64,000 nucleotides of DNA, taken from NCBI GenBank assembly GCA_947625775.1, contig CANQPM010000009.1, positions 88,898 to 152,897 on the forward strand, written 5' to 3'. How positions within the stretch are numbered: the stretch's first letter is position 1; every line of letters begins with the position of its first letter. The notes beneath the pieces are model-generated. The model was given only the letters and a program-made list of their open reading frames with translations, was not told the origin of the DNA and did no database searches. This document shows positions 31,544 through 38,717 of the stretch, piece by piece. The DNA comes from an uncultured Lachnospiraceae bacterium. Lineage in GTDB: Bacteria; Bacillota; Clostridia; Lachnospirales; Lachnospiraceae. Made by a program: the position numbers and the translations under genes.

Positions 31544-31996
31544 ATGCAGAGGAGCGAGAACAGGGCTTTAAACAATATGATTGTAAAGCTGTTCAACAAC
31601 ATAATGGATATCGAGGAAAAGGCTATAATCACAAGCGAATTTAAGGATATCACAAACAACGATATGCACATTATGGACGCAATCGGAATCGACGAGCCTC
31701 AGAGCATGTCCGTCATAGCAAAAAAACTCTCCGTGACAGTAGGCACGCTCACCACGAATATGAACAGCTTAGAGGATAAAGGCTATATAATAAGGGAACG
31801 CAGCAAAAATGACAAGCGTGTCGTTTTAACGCGCCTGACTGATAAGGGCAGAAAAGCCTTTTACCACCACAGGAACTTCCACCAGAATATGATAAAGGCA
31901 ATACTCCGCGACATGGAGGAGGACGAGCTTAAAGCGATGATAAAAGGACTTCTCAACCTAAGTGACTTTCTTGAAGAAATGGAGAAAAAAGTATAG
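31544..31996 (+). CDS. fabT: MarR-family regulator, FabT-like
   Basis: A 150-residue winged-helix MarR protein (recognition helix region about 55-80, SVTVGTLTTNMNSLEDKGY, then the wing ERSKNDKRVVLTRLTDKG). Its place at the end of the fatty acid operon, and the FabT-type palindrome at 23588, point to FabT, which represses fab genes when bound to acyl-ACP. I start at ATG 31544 because GGGAGGTGA sits just upstream; the longer frame overlaps fabH. FabT identity is inferred from context plus family. Confidence 0.85.
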   Translation: MQRSENRALNNMIVKLFNNIMDIEEKAIITSEFKDITNNDMHIMDAIGIDEPQSMSVIAKKLSVTVGTLTTNMNSLEDKGYIIRERSKNDKRVVLTRLTDKGRKAFYHHRNFHQNMIKAILRDMEEDELKAMIKGLLNLSDFLEEMEKKV

Positions 31997-32152
31997 TACC
32001 GTAGCACAAATATCTGCCTGATATTTTGTGCAGAATAAATGTAGCAGACGACATTAAAAAATGTTATACTTTTTGCAACAGAGCATATAATGCCATACGC
32101 AGCGGCACATATGAAAGCGGCGTATGAGAAAGATAGAAGGGGAGGGCAAGTG

Positions 32153-32386
32153 ATGAGTGACAGGGAAAGGGCAGTACAATTATTGGAGCAGATACCAGAA
32201 AGCAAAATGCTGTTTGTTGTGGATATGTTAAACAGCATCAGAAATTTACTTATTGATGAAGTTGAGCCCGACGAATGGGACATAAGAATGATGAAGGAAG
32301 CGGAAGTGGAAAATAACGGTGAAACAATATCACTGGATGAATTATTAAAGAGAGATGGTTTGACATATGCAGACTTACAAGATTAG
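32153..32386 (+). CDS. antitoxin-like small protein
   Basis: A 77-residue acidic protein starting MSDRERAVQLLEQIPESKML after GGGGAGGG. The N-terminal helix and the acidic end (EPDEWDIRMMKEAEVENNGE, then SLDELLKRDGLTYADLQD) resemble antitoxins paired with RelE/ParE toxins. It overlaps a fragment of such a toxin by 20 bases, which supports the assignment. With the toxin broken, it is probably an orphan. Confidence 0.7.
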   Translation: MSDRERAVQLLEQIPESKMLFVVDMLNSIRNLLIDEVEPDEWDIRMMKEAEVENNGETISLDELLKRDGLTYADLQD

Positions 32387-32504
32387 TAATCTATTCCGCT
32401 TGAGAGTAGGAGATTACAGAATATTATATACTATTGATGAAATAGTTAAAATTATTTCAATAGAAAATATAGACAATAGAGGAGATATTTATAAACGATA
32501 TTAG
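32367..32504 (+). pseudogene. RelE/ParE toxin, C-terminal fragment
   Basis: Only 45 codons remain. FRLRVGDYRILYTID followed by DNRGDIYKRY matches the C-terminal strands of RelE toxins (pattern LRVGDYRVIY...HRRDVY). The N-terminal half of the toxin is absent and there is no room for it before the overlapping antitoxin stop. An RNase activity is unlikely. Confidence 0.7.
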
Positions 32505-32513
32505 ATTTTTTAT

Positions 32514-32561
32514 TAAAGCCACCCCAAAATTTGAATGGTAATAGGGTGGTTTTTATTTTAT
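32514..32561 (+). terminator. terminator after the RelE fragment
   Basis: Stem AGCCACCC / GGGTGGTT with a 19-base loop and TTTTTATTTTATT. It lies between the toxin-antitoxin remnant and flagellin cassette 2. Confidence 0.75.
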
Positions 32562-32578
32562 TATATGGTTATAATAAG

Positions 32579-32610
32579 AAATGCAACATTCTAGCCAGAA
32601 TGTTGCATTT
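32579..32610 (-). repeat. recombination site, locus 2 left
   Basis: On the minus strand it begins AAATGCAACATTCTGGCTA, with the second arm TGTTGCATTT. Core CTGGCTA is unique to locus 2. Confidence 0.88.
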
Positions 32611-32641
32611 TTTAACGCTATTTTTTGTTCTTACACCTTAT

Positions 32642-32668
32642 ATATCGGTTATTGTCTGAAATACTTTA
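32642..32668 (-). promoter_or_regulatory. sigma-28 promoter, locus 2, pointing away from fliC
   Basis: Minus strand TAAA (32668-32665), 15 bases, ACCGATAT (32649-32642). Inside the invertible segment. Confidence 0.9.
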
Positions 32669-32744
32669 CCCTTTATACGAAAAATTTTTGAATTTTACAG
32701 AAAAATGCTTTTCGAGTACATAATGAATGTCCCTGAATTAGCCG

Positions 32745-32767
32745 TAAAAAGGCATAGTTATACCATA
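32745..32767 (-). terminator. terminator of recombinase 2
   Basis: Minus strand GGTAT-AACT-ATGCC then TTTTT, just downstream of the recombinase stop. Confidence 0.6.
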
Positions 32768-32838
32768 AGACGTAAAAATGTTTAAGACGGCATTATAGAA
32801 TTGTATATTTGACACCCATGGCGATTATTCCTAAGCTG

Positions 32839-33429
32839 CTAAAGCGCAATCTTCATAAATACCTCGTCGCGTTCGTCCTGCTCTATGCCCAGATAGCGGC
32901 GTGTTATCGGGAATGATGAGTGGTTAAAGATATTCATAAGCATTGTAGATGGAATACCCATGCGCGCGGCAAAGTAGCCAAAGGTCTTTCTTAGCGAATG
33001 GCAGCCGATATTTCCCGCTATTTTCAACACTTTTGCGGCGCCGCTTATAATGCGGTATGCCTGCGAGCGGCTCAGCGGCTTGCCTGTGTGCTTTTTCCCA
33101 GTAAATATAAAATCGTTTTCTTTTATTGGCAGGCGGCTTTTGCTACAATATGTCAGCAGCTTTTTTAAGGCATTTAACGCTTCCTTATTTAAAAATATTG
33201 AGGATGCCTTTTTTGTCTTTTGCTCTCTTAGCTGCAGGTGTTTTTTAAATGAGCGGCATTTAAAGTCATATACGTCTTTCCAGCGCAGGCTTAAAATGTC
33301 GCTTATGCGCAGAGCGGTATTAATTCCTACGCAGAACAGCGTGTAGTTTCTTATCTCATTTTTTCCCAAAAAGTATTTTTTCATAGCTTCCAGCTCTCTT
33401 TTGTCCTTGATAGGCGACATCGTACTCAT
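32839..33429 (-). CDS. FimB-sized tyrosine recombinase, locus 2 invertase
   Basis: A 196-residue recombinase starting MSTMSPIKDKRELEAM. Catalytic positions Arg41, His144, Arg147, His170 and Tyr179 are as in the locus 1 copy (ALRISDIL, CHSLRKTFGY, NHSS, RRYLGI). Overall it is much closer to the locus 3 and 4 enzymes than to locus 1. Divergence from its paralogues is concentrated in residues 55-115 (for example CSKSRLPIKENDFIFTGKKH), a stretch that could contribute to site choice. It is predicted to invert its own flanking sites. Confidence 0.92.
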   Translation of the reverse strand: MSTMSPIKDKRELEAMKKYFLGKNEIRNYTLFCVGINTALRISDILSLRWKDVYDFKCRSFKKHLQLREQKTKKASSIFLNKEALNALKKLLTYCSKSRLPIKENDFIFTGKKHTGKPLSRSQAYRIISGAAKVLKIAGNIGCHSLRKTFGYFAARMGIPSTMLMNIFNHSSFPITRRYLGIEQDERDEVFMKIAL

Positions 33430-33479
33430 AATTTTACCCTTCTCTAAACGTTTCCTTTCGTCAGATTTCCTTTCATTTT

Positions 33480-33508
33480 AATATAATTCGTTTCACGGCA
33501 AATATCAA
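33480..33508 (-). promoter_or_regulatory. sigma-A-like promoter of recombinase 2
   Basis: Minus strand TTGATA (33508-33503), 17 bases, TATATT (33485-33480), about 50 bases before the recombinase ATG. The -35 overlaps the edge of the right site, so recombinase binding could repress its own gene. Confidence 0.75.
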
Positions 33509-33538
33509 ATGCAACATTCTGGCTAATTTGTCGCATTC
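33507..33538 (+). repeat. recombination site, locus 2 right
   Basis: AAATGCAACATTCTGGCTA then a diverged outer arm TTTGTCGCATTC. Inverted partner of 32579-32610. Confidence 0.88.
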
Positions 33539-33590
33539 GGAAATTTATCCGCAAAAGCGCATTTTTCACGAAAAACAAGGAGGTTTTTAT

Positions 33591-33860
33591 ATGCTGATGC
33601 TCACAGTGCCAAAGGAAGAATATCTGATGATAGGAAAAAATGTCAAAATCACTTTTCTTGGGGGAAACAACAACCAGCTGCGGCTGATGATAGACGCACC
33701 CAAGGAGGTAAACATCGCAAGGGGCAGGGCAATCCAAAAGCGCGCGGTAAAGCGCAGGAACGCGGCGTTGCAACAGGCGCATGCGCAGGAAGAAAGCGGC
33801 GCGGAGGCTTCAATTGAAAAAGCGGAGGAAATTTCCGCTGAAAAAGCGCAGGAGGCGTAG
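33591..33860 (+). CDS. csrA: CsrA-type translational regulator, locus 2
   Basis: An 89-residue CsrA (MLMLTVPKEEYLMIGKNVKI, IDAPKEVNIARGRAI with Arg44). The core is followed by an extra 38-residue Lys/Ala/Glu tail with AEEISAEKAQEA. The protein is identical to the locus 3 copy. I start at ATG 33591 after AAGGAGG; the longer frame begins in the recombination site. Predicted to repress translation of the adjacent flagellin. The tail may bind a partner such as FliW, which is speculation. Confidence 0.9.
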   Translation: MLMLTVPKEEYLMIGKNVKITFLGGNNNQLRLMIDAPKEVNIARGRAIQKRAVKRRNAALQQAHAQEESGAEASIEKAEEISAEKAQEA

Positions 33861-34066
33861 CAGCCGCAGGCAGTGATAATAGCTGAATACAGTCCGTCAA
33901 AGCAGGCGCGCCAAAAGGCGGACTGTATTCGGATTATTATATACAACTGAATATTGAAAACAATGTAACTCAAAAACAAACGGCGGGAAACGGAAATTCC
34001 CGCGGCACGGCTAAGGCGCAGGATTGGAAAATTATAAAGCGCCAAGGCAGACAAGGAGGTAATTTT
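33861..34066 (+). promoter_or_regulatory. structured csrA-fliC leader, locus 2
   Basis: Perfect 12-bp stem 33885-33896 / 33919-33930 (GAATACAGTCCG) with AAGCAGGCGCGCC in the loop. Then a perfect 7-bp hairpin at 33983-34003, GCGGGAA / TTCCCGC, with ACGGAAA as loop, a textbook CsrA-type GGA presentation. GCAGGATTGGA further down gives two more GGA motifs before the AAGGAGG. Confidence 0.82.
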
Positions 34067-36085
34067 ATGGTAGTACAGCACAATTTACAGGCAATCAATT
34101 CTAACAGAATGTTAGGCATCACACAGGGAACGCTTTCAAACTCTACAGAAAAGCTTTCGTCAGGGTATAAGATTAACCGTGCGGCAGACAACGCAGCGGG
34201 CTTGACAATTTCAGAGAAGATGAGAAAGCAGATTAGAGGACTTACACAGGCATCTACAAACGCAGAGGATGGCGTATCAGCGGTACAGACAGCAGAAGGC
34301 GCGCTGACAGAGGTTCATGATATGCTGCAGAGAATGAACGAGCTTGCAGTGCAAGCGGCAAATGGCACAAACTCAGAGTCAGACCGTCAGGCCATACAGG
34401 ATGAGATAGACCAGCTTGTAACAGAAGTAGACCGCGTATCAGAGACAACAAAGTTTAATGAGATTTACCTGTTAAAGGGAAATTCAGAAGGCACAACGGA
34501 AGAAATGAAAGTTAATGCTCATGATGCAGGTATTAAAGGCACATTGTTGGACAAAGGCAATACGGCAGTATTTTCTTTGGGGAAGGCACTGGAAGATGGC
34601 GATAAAATTAATGTGGCTGGTGAGGAGTATACTATCGGTGGAGAAAAAAAGCAGGCTCCAGGTGAGATTCTTGATCCAAGAAAGATGAGAAATGACACTG
34701 ATGGGTATGTGGATTATGATACGACGGCTAATTTTGGTGATGTTGTTGGATTTAAAGCAGGTGACAGTTTCACTGTAAATGGTGAGACATATACGATGAC
34801 AGATAAGATTGCACTGGATGAAATTGAATTTACAACTACAGGTGATGTAACTACATTCCAGATAGGAGAAAGATACTATCAACTGGGTGCGACTAATGAT
34901 TATGGTGAAGGTGCAAGTAAAGATGGACTTACTAGCGCTAATGCTTGGACAGTAGATGAAGAAACAGCTAAGAAACTTATAAAGAAAGCAATAGATGAAG
35001 AACAGCAAGTCACTATAACTGACAATGCTACGATAGGTGGAGTTGACATTGCTAATCCAACGCAGGTTGTTTTAGAACATGCTGAAAATGAAATTTTCGT
35101 ACAGGCAGGCGACAAATTGCAGGATTTGGCAAAAAAAGTATTGGATGATGCTGCTTATACAATGCAGATAGGCGACAGCTACACAAAAATTAATGATGAC
35201 GGTGAGGCGGAAACAATTATTGGAGTAGAAAATCCACAATCTGCAAAAGCTACATATACAGCTATCAAAGCCCTTGCTGACGACGATTATGTTATCTTGG
35301 GAACAGCGGAAGATGCAAAGAAGTATACTATTATTGCTGATGATGAAGAAGAAGATCTTGCGTCATATAAGCTTCATAAGGACACTATTCTTTCAATGAT
35401 TCATGACGGAGATGTGGTAGGCGTAAATTCGATCACTCTAAAAACTGTTATTGGAGACATTGGCGTACCTGAATCAGAGGAAAACGGCACTGAAGAAGCA
35501 ACTATCAGTGCAGAGGAAGCGTATGAGAAAATTGCGGAAGAACTGACAAAGGCGAGTAGCATCGGCGCAGACGAGGGCAAAGAGGCAACTGTAGAAAGCG
35601 ACGGAGAAGGAAACTTTACAATCACAAAGGGCTCAACCAATGTAACAGAGCCGCTCTCTTTTAACCTCCATGTTGGAGCAGACGCTGACATGACGAATAA
35701 GATAGGTGTTGACATTAATGCAATGAGCGCAAAAGGTCTTGGTATACAGAACTTGAAGGTTGTTGCAGTAGATGACAGCGGTAAGACAATTAATGACGGT
35801 GGTATGAACGCAACGTACGCAGTTGATGCAATTGCAGACGCAATCGCGAAAGTATCTGCACAGCGTTCAGCTCTTGGCGCGGTACAGAACCGCTTAGAGC
35901 ATACAATTAAGAATCTTGACAACGTAGTAGAGAACACCACGGCAGCAGAATCACGTATTCGTGATACGGATATGGCAACGGAGATGGTTAGATATTCTAA
36001 CAACAATATCCTTGCACAGGCAGGCCAGTCAATGCTCGCGCAGGCTAACCAGTCTAACCAGGGCGTACTCTCATTACTTGGCTAA
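34067..36085 (+). CDS. fliC: flagellin, locus 2 (672 residues)
   Basis: Filament protein with conserved ends: N-terminal D0/D1 (about 1-145, MVVQHNLQAINSNRMLGITQ) and C-terminal D1/D0 (about 560-672, ending AQANQSNQGVLSLLG). The long centre (about 150-555) is acidic and variable and would form the exposed outer domains. It shares stretches with locus 3 (KALEDGDKIN-AGEEYTIG, KLHKDTILSMIHDGDVV) but is otherwise diverged. AAGGAGG precedes the ATG. Predicted silent in the shown orientation. Confidence 0.96.
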   Translation: MVVQHNLQAINSNRMLGITQGTLSNSTEKLSSGYKINRAADNAAGLTISEKMRKQIRGLTQASTNAEDGVSAVQTAEGALTEVHDMLQRMNELAVQAANGTNSESDRQAIQDEIDQLVTEVDRVSETTKFNEIYLLKGNSEGTTEEMKVNAHDAGIKGTLLDKGNTAVFSLGKALEDGDKINVAGEEYTIGGEKKQAPGEILDPRKMRNDTDGYVDYDTTANFGDVVGFKAGDSFTVNGETYTMTDKIALDEIEFTTTGDVTTFQIGERYYQLGATNDYGEGASKDGLTSANAWTVDEETAKKLIKKAIDEEQQVTITDNATIGGVDIANPTQVVLEHAENEIFVQAGDKLQDLAKKVLDDAAYTMQIGDSYTKINDDGEAETIIGVENPQSAKATYTAIKALADDDYVILGTAEDAKKYTIIADDEEEDLASYKLHKDTILSMIHDGDVVGVNSITLKTVIGDIGVPESEENGTEEATISAEEAYEKIAEELTKASSIGADEGKEATVESDGEGNFTITKGSTNVTEPLSFNLHVGADADMTNKIGVDINAMSAKGLGIQNLKVVAVDDSGKTINDGGMNATYAVDAIADAIAKVSAQRSALGAVQNRLEHTIKNLDNVVENTTAAESRIRDTDMATEMVRYSNNNILAQAGQSMLAQANQSNQGVLSLLG

Positions 36086-36123
36086 TCATTCTCAGAATGA
36101 AATAAATAACACAACCCCTAAAA

Positions 36124-36155
36124 AAGAACCGACGCAAAATTGCGTCGGTCCTTTT
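36124..36155. terminator. terminator after flagellin 2, bidirectional
   Basis: Stem ACCGACGCA-AAAT-TGCGTCGGT flanked by A-rich and CCTTTT tracts. It serves flagellin 2 and possibly the convergent Rpn-like gene. Confidence 0.85.
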
Positions 36156-36205
36156 AATCTTACGTTATTATTACTGAAAAACAAAAATTACCTAATAATT
36201 CTATA

Positions 36206-37036
36206 CTATGCCATAATCGGCTCCGCCAACTCCCTGACTTCATCAAGTGACAAGCCAGAATACAACGCAATTTTTTCGATTGGCAGCTCTCCGTCTTTAA
36301 TCATACAAACAGCTATTTTTTTCGCCTTGTCCAACTCTGCTTTTTGTGCTGCTTCCCGCGCCGCCTCATTCCTCATATCCTCCAGCATCTTGCACATTGA
36401 CTTCACTCCTTCCTCGTTCTGTTTGAAATACCTCGCCTTTTTTGCAAGCACGTCATAATTCATATCATCGGGATTGGTACAGGAAAAATCATGCATCAGC
36501 CTGCCGATTTCATCATCGCCGCGATATTTTCCATTAACATATATTATATGCGAACCATCGCCAAACAATACTTTTTCATCACCGACTGAAACATATCTCT
36601 CTACCGAATAAATTGGCTTGTCGCCCTTCATCACATCATTTTCTGTAATAAAAATGACATAACTGTCAGGAATATCCTCTGTATTTTCCCCAGGCTTTAG
36701 GATATGCGCGTCAAGTAAGCTGCTGTTATGCCTTGCCCTTTTTGCGCCCGCGCCCGCATCTGAACGCTGAATTTCTATGTCCGCCTCTTTATCATCAGCG
36801 TCAATTACATGTACATCCAATATTGCTGAACGCCCCTGAAGATTTTTCAATACTTCCTGCGTGCGGATTGATTTAATTCTTACCTCTTTTCCCAACACAA
36901 TCCGAAGTATCAGCTCCACCGCTTCAAAATTATCTTCAAGACAGACTGTAAAAAAGTCATCGTCCATATATCGTAGTGATTGCAGACGCTCCAAGTCCTG
37001 TTGATGTATCTGCTCTGCCGTATTCAAGAATACCAC
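36206..37036 (-). CDS. PD-(D/E)XK nuclease-family protein (Rpn/transposase-like)
   Basis: A 276-residue member of the PD-(D/E)XK transposase-like family. Asp74 (AILDVHVID) and Glu88-Ile-Gln90 (ADIEIQRSD) form the D...ExQ motif. The C-terminus is a helical Ala/Glu-rich tail ending ELAEPIMA. GTG start, with GAGGGAAAG upstream. It lies convergent to flagellin 2 and downstream of the outward sigma-28 promoter of cassette 3, about 270 bases away with no strong terminator between. It could be expressed when flagellin 3 is OFF (inference). Confidence 0.8.
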   Translation of the reverse strand: MVFLNTAEQIHQQDLERLQSLRYMDDDFFTVCLEDNFEAVELILRIVLGKEVRIKSIRTQEVLKNLQGRSAILDVHVIDADDKEADIEIQRSDAGAGAKRARHNSSLLDAHILKPGENTEDIPDSYVIFITENDVMKGDKPIYSVERYVSVGDEKVLFGDGSHIIYVNGKYRGDDEIGRLMHDFSCTNPDDMNYDVLAKKARYFKQNEEGVKSMCKMLEDMRNEAAREAAQKAELDKAKKIAVCMIKDGELPIEKIALYSGLSLDEVRELAEPIMA

Positions 37037-37245
37037 CCGCTTTCCCTCTTAAATTATACATCGAACGCCTTTTATTGAAAACTGATTTTCGTAAAATTTT
37101 CATGAAAAAATTTTCATGAAATCCCCATAAAAATCTCAATGGAATTTTCAAATTTTTTTAACGCATAACATAAGAATACAAAAAAGCGAAAAAAGCATAT
37201 CCATAAAATTATTAGTATATATCCCTAAAAAATGGTACAATATAA

Positions 37246-37277
37246 AAATGCAACAATCTAAACAGAATGTTGCATTT
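37246..37277 (-). repeat. recombination site, locus 3 left
   Basis: Minus strand AAATGCAACATTCTGTTTA, then arm TTGTTGCATTT. Core CTGTTTA is unique to locus 3. Confidence 0.88.
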
Positions 37278-37307
37278 TTTGACGCTATTTTTGTTCTTAC
37301 ACTCTAT

Positions 37308-37334
37308 ATATCGGTTATTGTTTAAAATACTTTA
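37308..37334 (-). promoter_or_regulatory. sigma-28 promoter, locus 3, pointing toward the Rpn-like gene
   Basis: Minus strand TAAA (37334-37331), 15 bases, ACCGATAT (37315-37308). In this orientation it fires toward the minus-strand gene at 36206-37036. Confidence 0.9.
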
Positions 37335-37410
37335 CCCCTTGACTGAAAAAATTTTGATGATTTTGTAAAAATGATTTGTAAGTACATAATAAATGACCTC
37401 AGATTAACTG

Positions 37411-37430
37411 AAAAAAGGCATAGTTATGCC
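37411..37430 (-). terminator. terminator of recombinase 3
   Basis: Minus strand GGCAT-AACT-ATGCC followed by TTTTTT. Confidence 0.75.
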
Positions 37431-37490
37431 ATAGACGCTCAAAATTTAAAAAAGTATTAAATAATCAATCAGTTTTGCCAGCCGCTTTTG

Positions 37491-38081
37491 CTAAAGCGCT
37501 ATCTGCATAAACACTTCATCGCGCTCGTCCTGCTCTATGCCCAGATAGCGCCTTGTGATTGGAAATGATGAATGGTTGAAAATATTCATAATCAGCACGG
37601 AAGAAATACCCCTGCGCGCCGCGAAATAGCCAAAGGTTTTTCTGAGCGAATGACAGCCGATATTTCCAGCTATTTTCAATACTCTGGCTGCGCCGTTTAT
37701 AATGCGGTACGCTTGGGAGCGACTCATTGGCTTTCCTGTATTTTCCCTTCCGACAAATATAAAGCTGTTTTCTTTTATATGCATTTTGCCTCGGCTAAGG
37801 TGCGAAAATAGCTTTTTTAGGGCCTTTACAGCCTCTTTATTTAGAAATACCTCATTTCTTTTCCTCGTTTTTTGCTCCCTTATCTGTAAATGCTTTTTGA
37901 ATGAATGGCTTTTAAAATCATATACGTCTCCCCAGCGCAGCTTCAAAAGATCGCTTATGCGCAAGGCGGTATTGATGCCTACGCAAAACAGCGCATAATT
38001 TCTTATTTCGTTTTTTCTCAAAAAGTATTTTTTCATAGCATCCAGCTCTCTTTTGTCCTTGATAGGTGACATTGTACTCAT
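37491..38081 (-). CDS. FimB-sized tyrosine recombinase, locus 3 invertase
   Basis: A 196-residue recombinase (MSTMSPIKDKRELDAMKKYF) with Arg41, His144, Arg147, His170 and Tyr179 conserved. It is closest to the locus 4 copy. I start at 38081 after GAGAGGGG; the frame continues upstream to 38168 but that extension would run into the recombination site. Predicted to act on its own flanking sites. Confidence 0.92.
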   Translation of the reverse strand: MSTMSPIKDKRELDAMKKYFLRKNEIRNYALFCVGINTALRISDLLKLRWGDVYDFKSHSFKKHLQIREQKTRKRNEVFLNKEAVKALKKLFSHLSRGKMHIKENSFIFVGRENTGKPMSRSQAYRIINGAARVLKIAGNIGCHSLRKTFGYFAARRGISSVLIMNIFNHSSFPITRRYLGIEQDERDEVFMQIAL

Positions 38082-38130
38082 AGCTTTACCCCTCTCTAAA
38101 CGTTTCCTTTCGTCAGATTTCCTTTCCTTT

Positions 38131-38159
38131 AATATAATTCGTTCTGCGGCAGATATCAA
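38131..38159 (-). promoter_or_regulatory. sigma-A-like promoter of recombinase 3
   Basis: Minus strand TTGATA (38159-38154), 17 bases, TATATT (38136-38131). The -35 touches the right recombination site. Confidence 0.75.
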
Positions 38160-38189
38160 ATGCAACATTCTGTTTAAATTGTCGCATTC
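38158..38189 (+). repeat. recombination site, locus 3 right
   Basis: AAATGCAACATTCTGTTTA, then AATTGTCGCATTC. Inverted partner of 37246-37277. Confidence 0.88.
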
Positions 38190-38241
38190 GGAAATTTATC
38201 CGCAAAAGCGCATTTTTCACGAAAAACAAGGAGGTTTTTAT

Positions 38242-38511
38242 ATGCTGATGCTCACAGTGCCAAAGGAAGAATATCTGATGATAGGAAAAAATGTCAAAAT
38301 CACTTTTCTTGGGGGAAACAACAACCAGCTGCGGCTGATGATAGACGCACCCAAGGAGGTAAACATCGCAAGGGGCAGGGCAATCCAAAAGCGCGCGGTA
38401 AAGCGCAGGAACGCGGCGTTGCAACAGGCGCATGCGCAGGAAGAAAGCGGCGCGGAGGCTTCAATTGAAAAAGCGGAGGAAATTTCCGCTGAAAAAGCGC
38501 AGGAGGCGTAG
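38242..38511 (+). CDS. csrA: CsrA-type translational regulator, locus 3
   Basis: The 89-residue protein is identical to locus 2 CsrA, including the 38-residue C-terminal extension. The DNA from about 38179 into the start of the flagellin is almost the same as the locus 2 copy, pointing to recent duplication or gene conversion. ATG 38242 follows AAGGAGG. Confidence 0.9.
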   Translation: MLMLTVPKEEYLMIGKNVKITFLGGNNNQLRLMIDAPKEVNIARGRAIQKRAVKRRNAALQQAHAQEESGAEASIEKAEEISAEKAQEA

Positions 38512-38717
38512 CAGCCGCAGGCAGTGATAATAGCTGAATACAGTCCGTCAAAGCAGGCGCGCCAAAAGGCGGACTGTATTCGGATTATTATATACAACTG
38601 AATATTGAAAACAATGTAACTCAAAAACAAACGGCGGGAAACGGAAATTTCCGCGGCACGGCTAAGGCGCAGGATTGGAAAATTATAAAGCGCCAAGGCG
38701 GACAAGGAGGTAATTTT
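38512..38717 (+). promoter_or_regulatory. structured csrA-fliC leader, locus 3
   Basis: Same elements as locus 2: 12-bp stem 38536-38547 / 38570-38581 and the GGA hairpin at 38634-38654. One C-to-T change in the hairpin replaces a G-C pair by G-T, keeping the stem. Confidence 0.8.

Larger units (their letters stand above)
32579..33538. other. invertible promoter cassette, flagellin locus 2 (OFF orientation)
   Basis: A 960-bp segment with the same order as locus 1: left site, outward sigma-28 promoter, terminator, recombinase, sigma-A-like promoter, right site, then csrA. The inverted sites agree over the first 19 bases (AAATGCAACATTCTGGCTA) and then differ at 5 positions. Confidence 0.88.
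37246..38189. other. invertible promoter cassette, flagellin locus 3 (OFF orientation)
   Basis: A 944-bp segment with the same order of parts as locus 2. The inverted sites differ at 3 of 32 positions. The region 37037-37490 outside and inside its left end holds no gene besides the elements listed here. Two TTTCATGAAAATTTT direct repeats near 37100 form only a weak AT-rich hairpin. Confidence 0.88.

Noticed and set aside
38053..38241. Upstream extension of the locus 3 csrA frame through the recombinase promoter and site
   Set aside because: The AAGGAGG at 38229-38235 and homology with the other copies fix the start at 38242.
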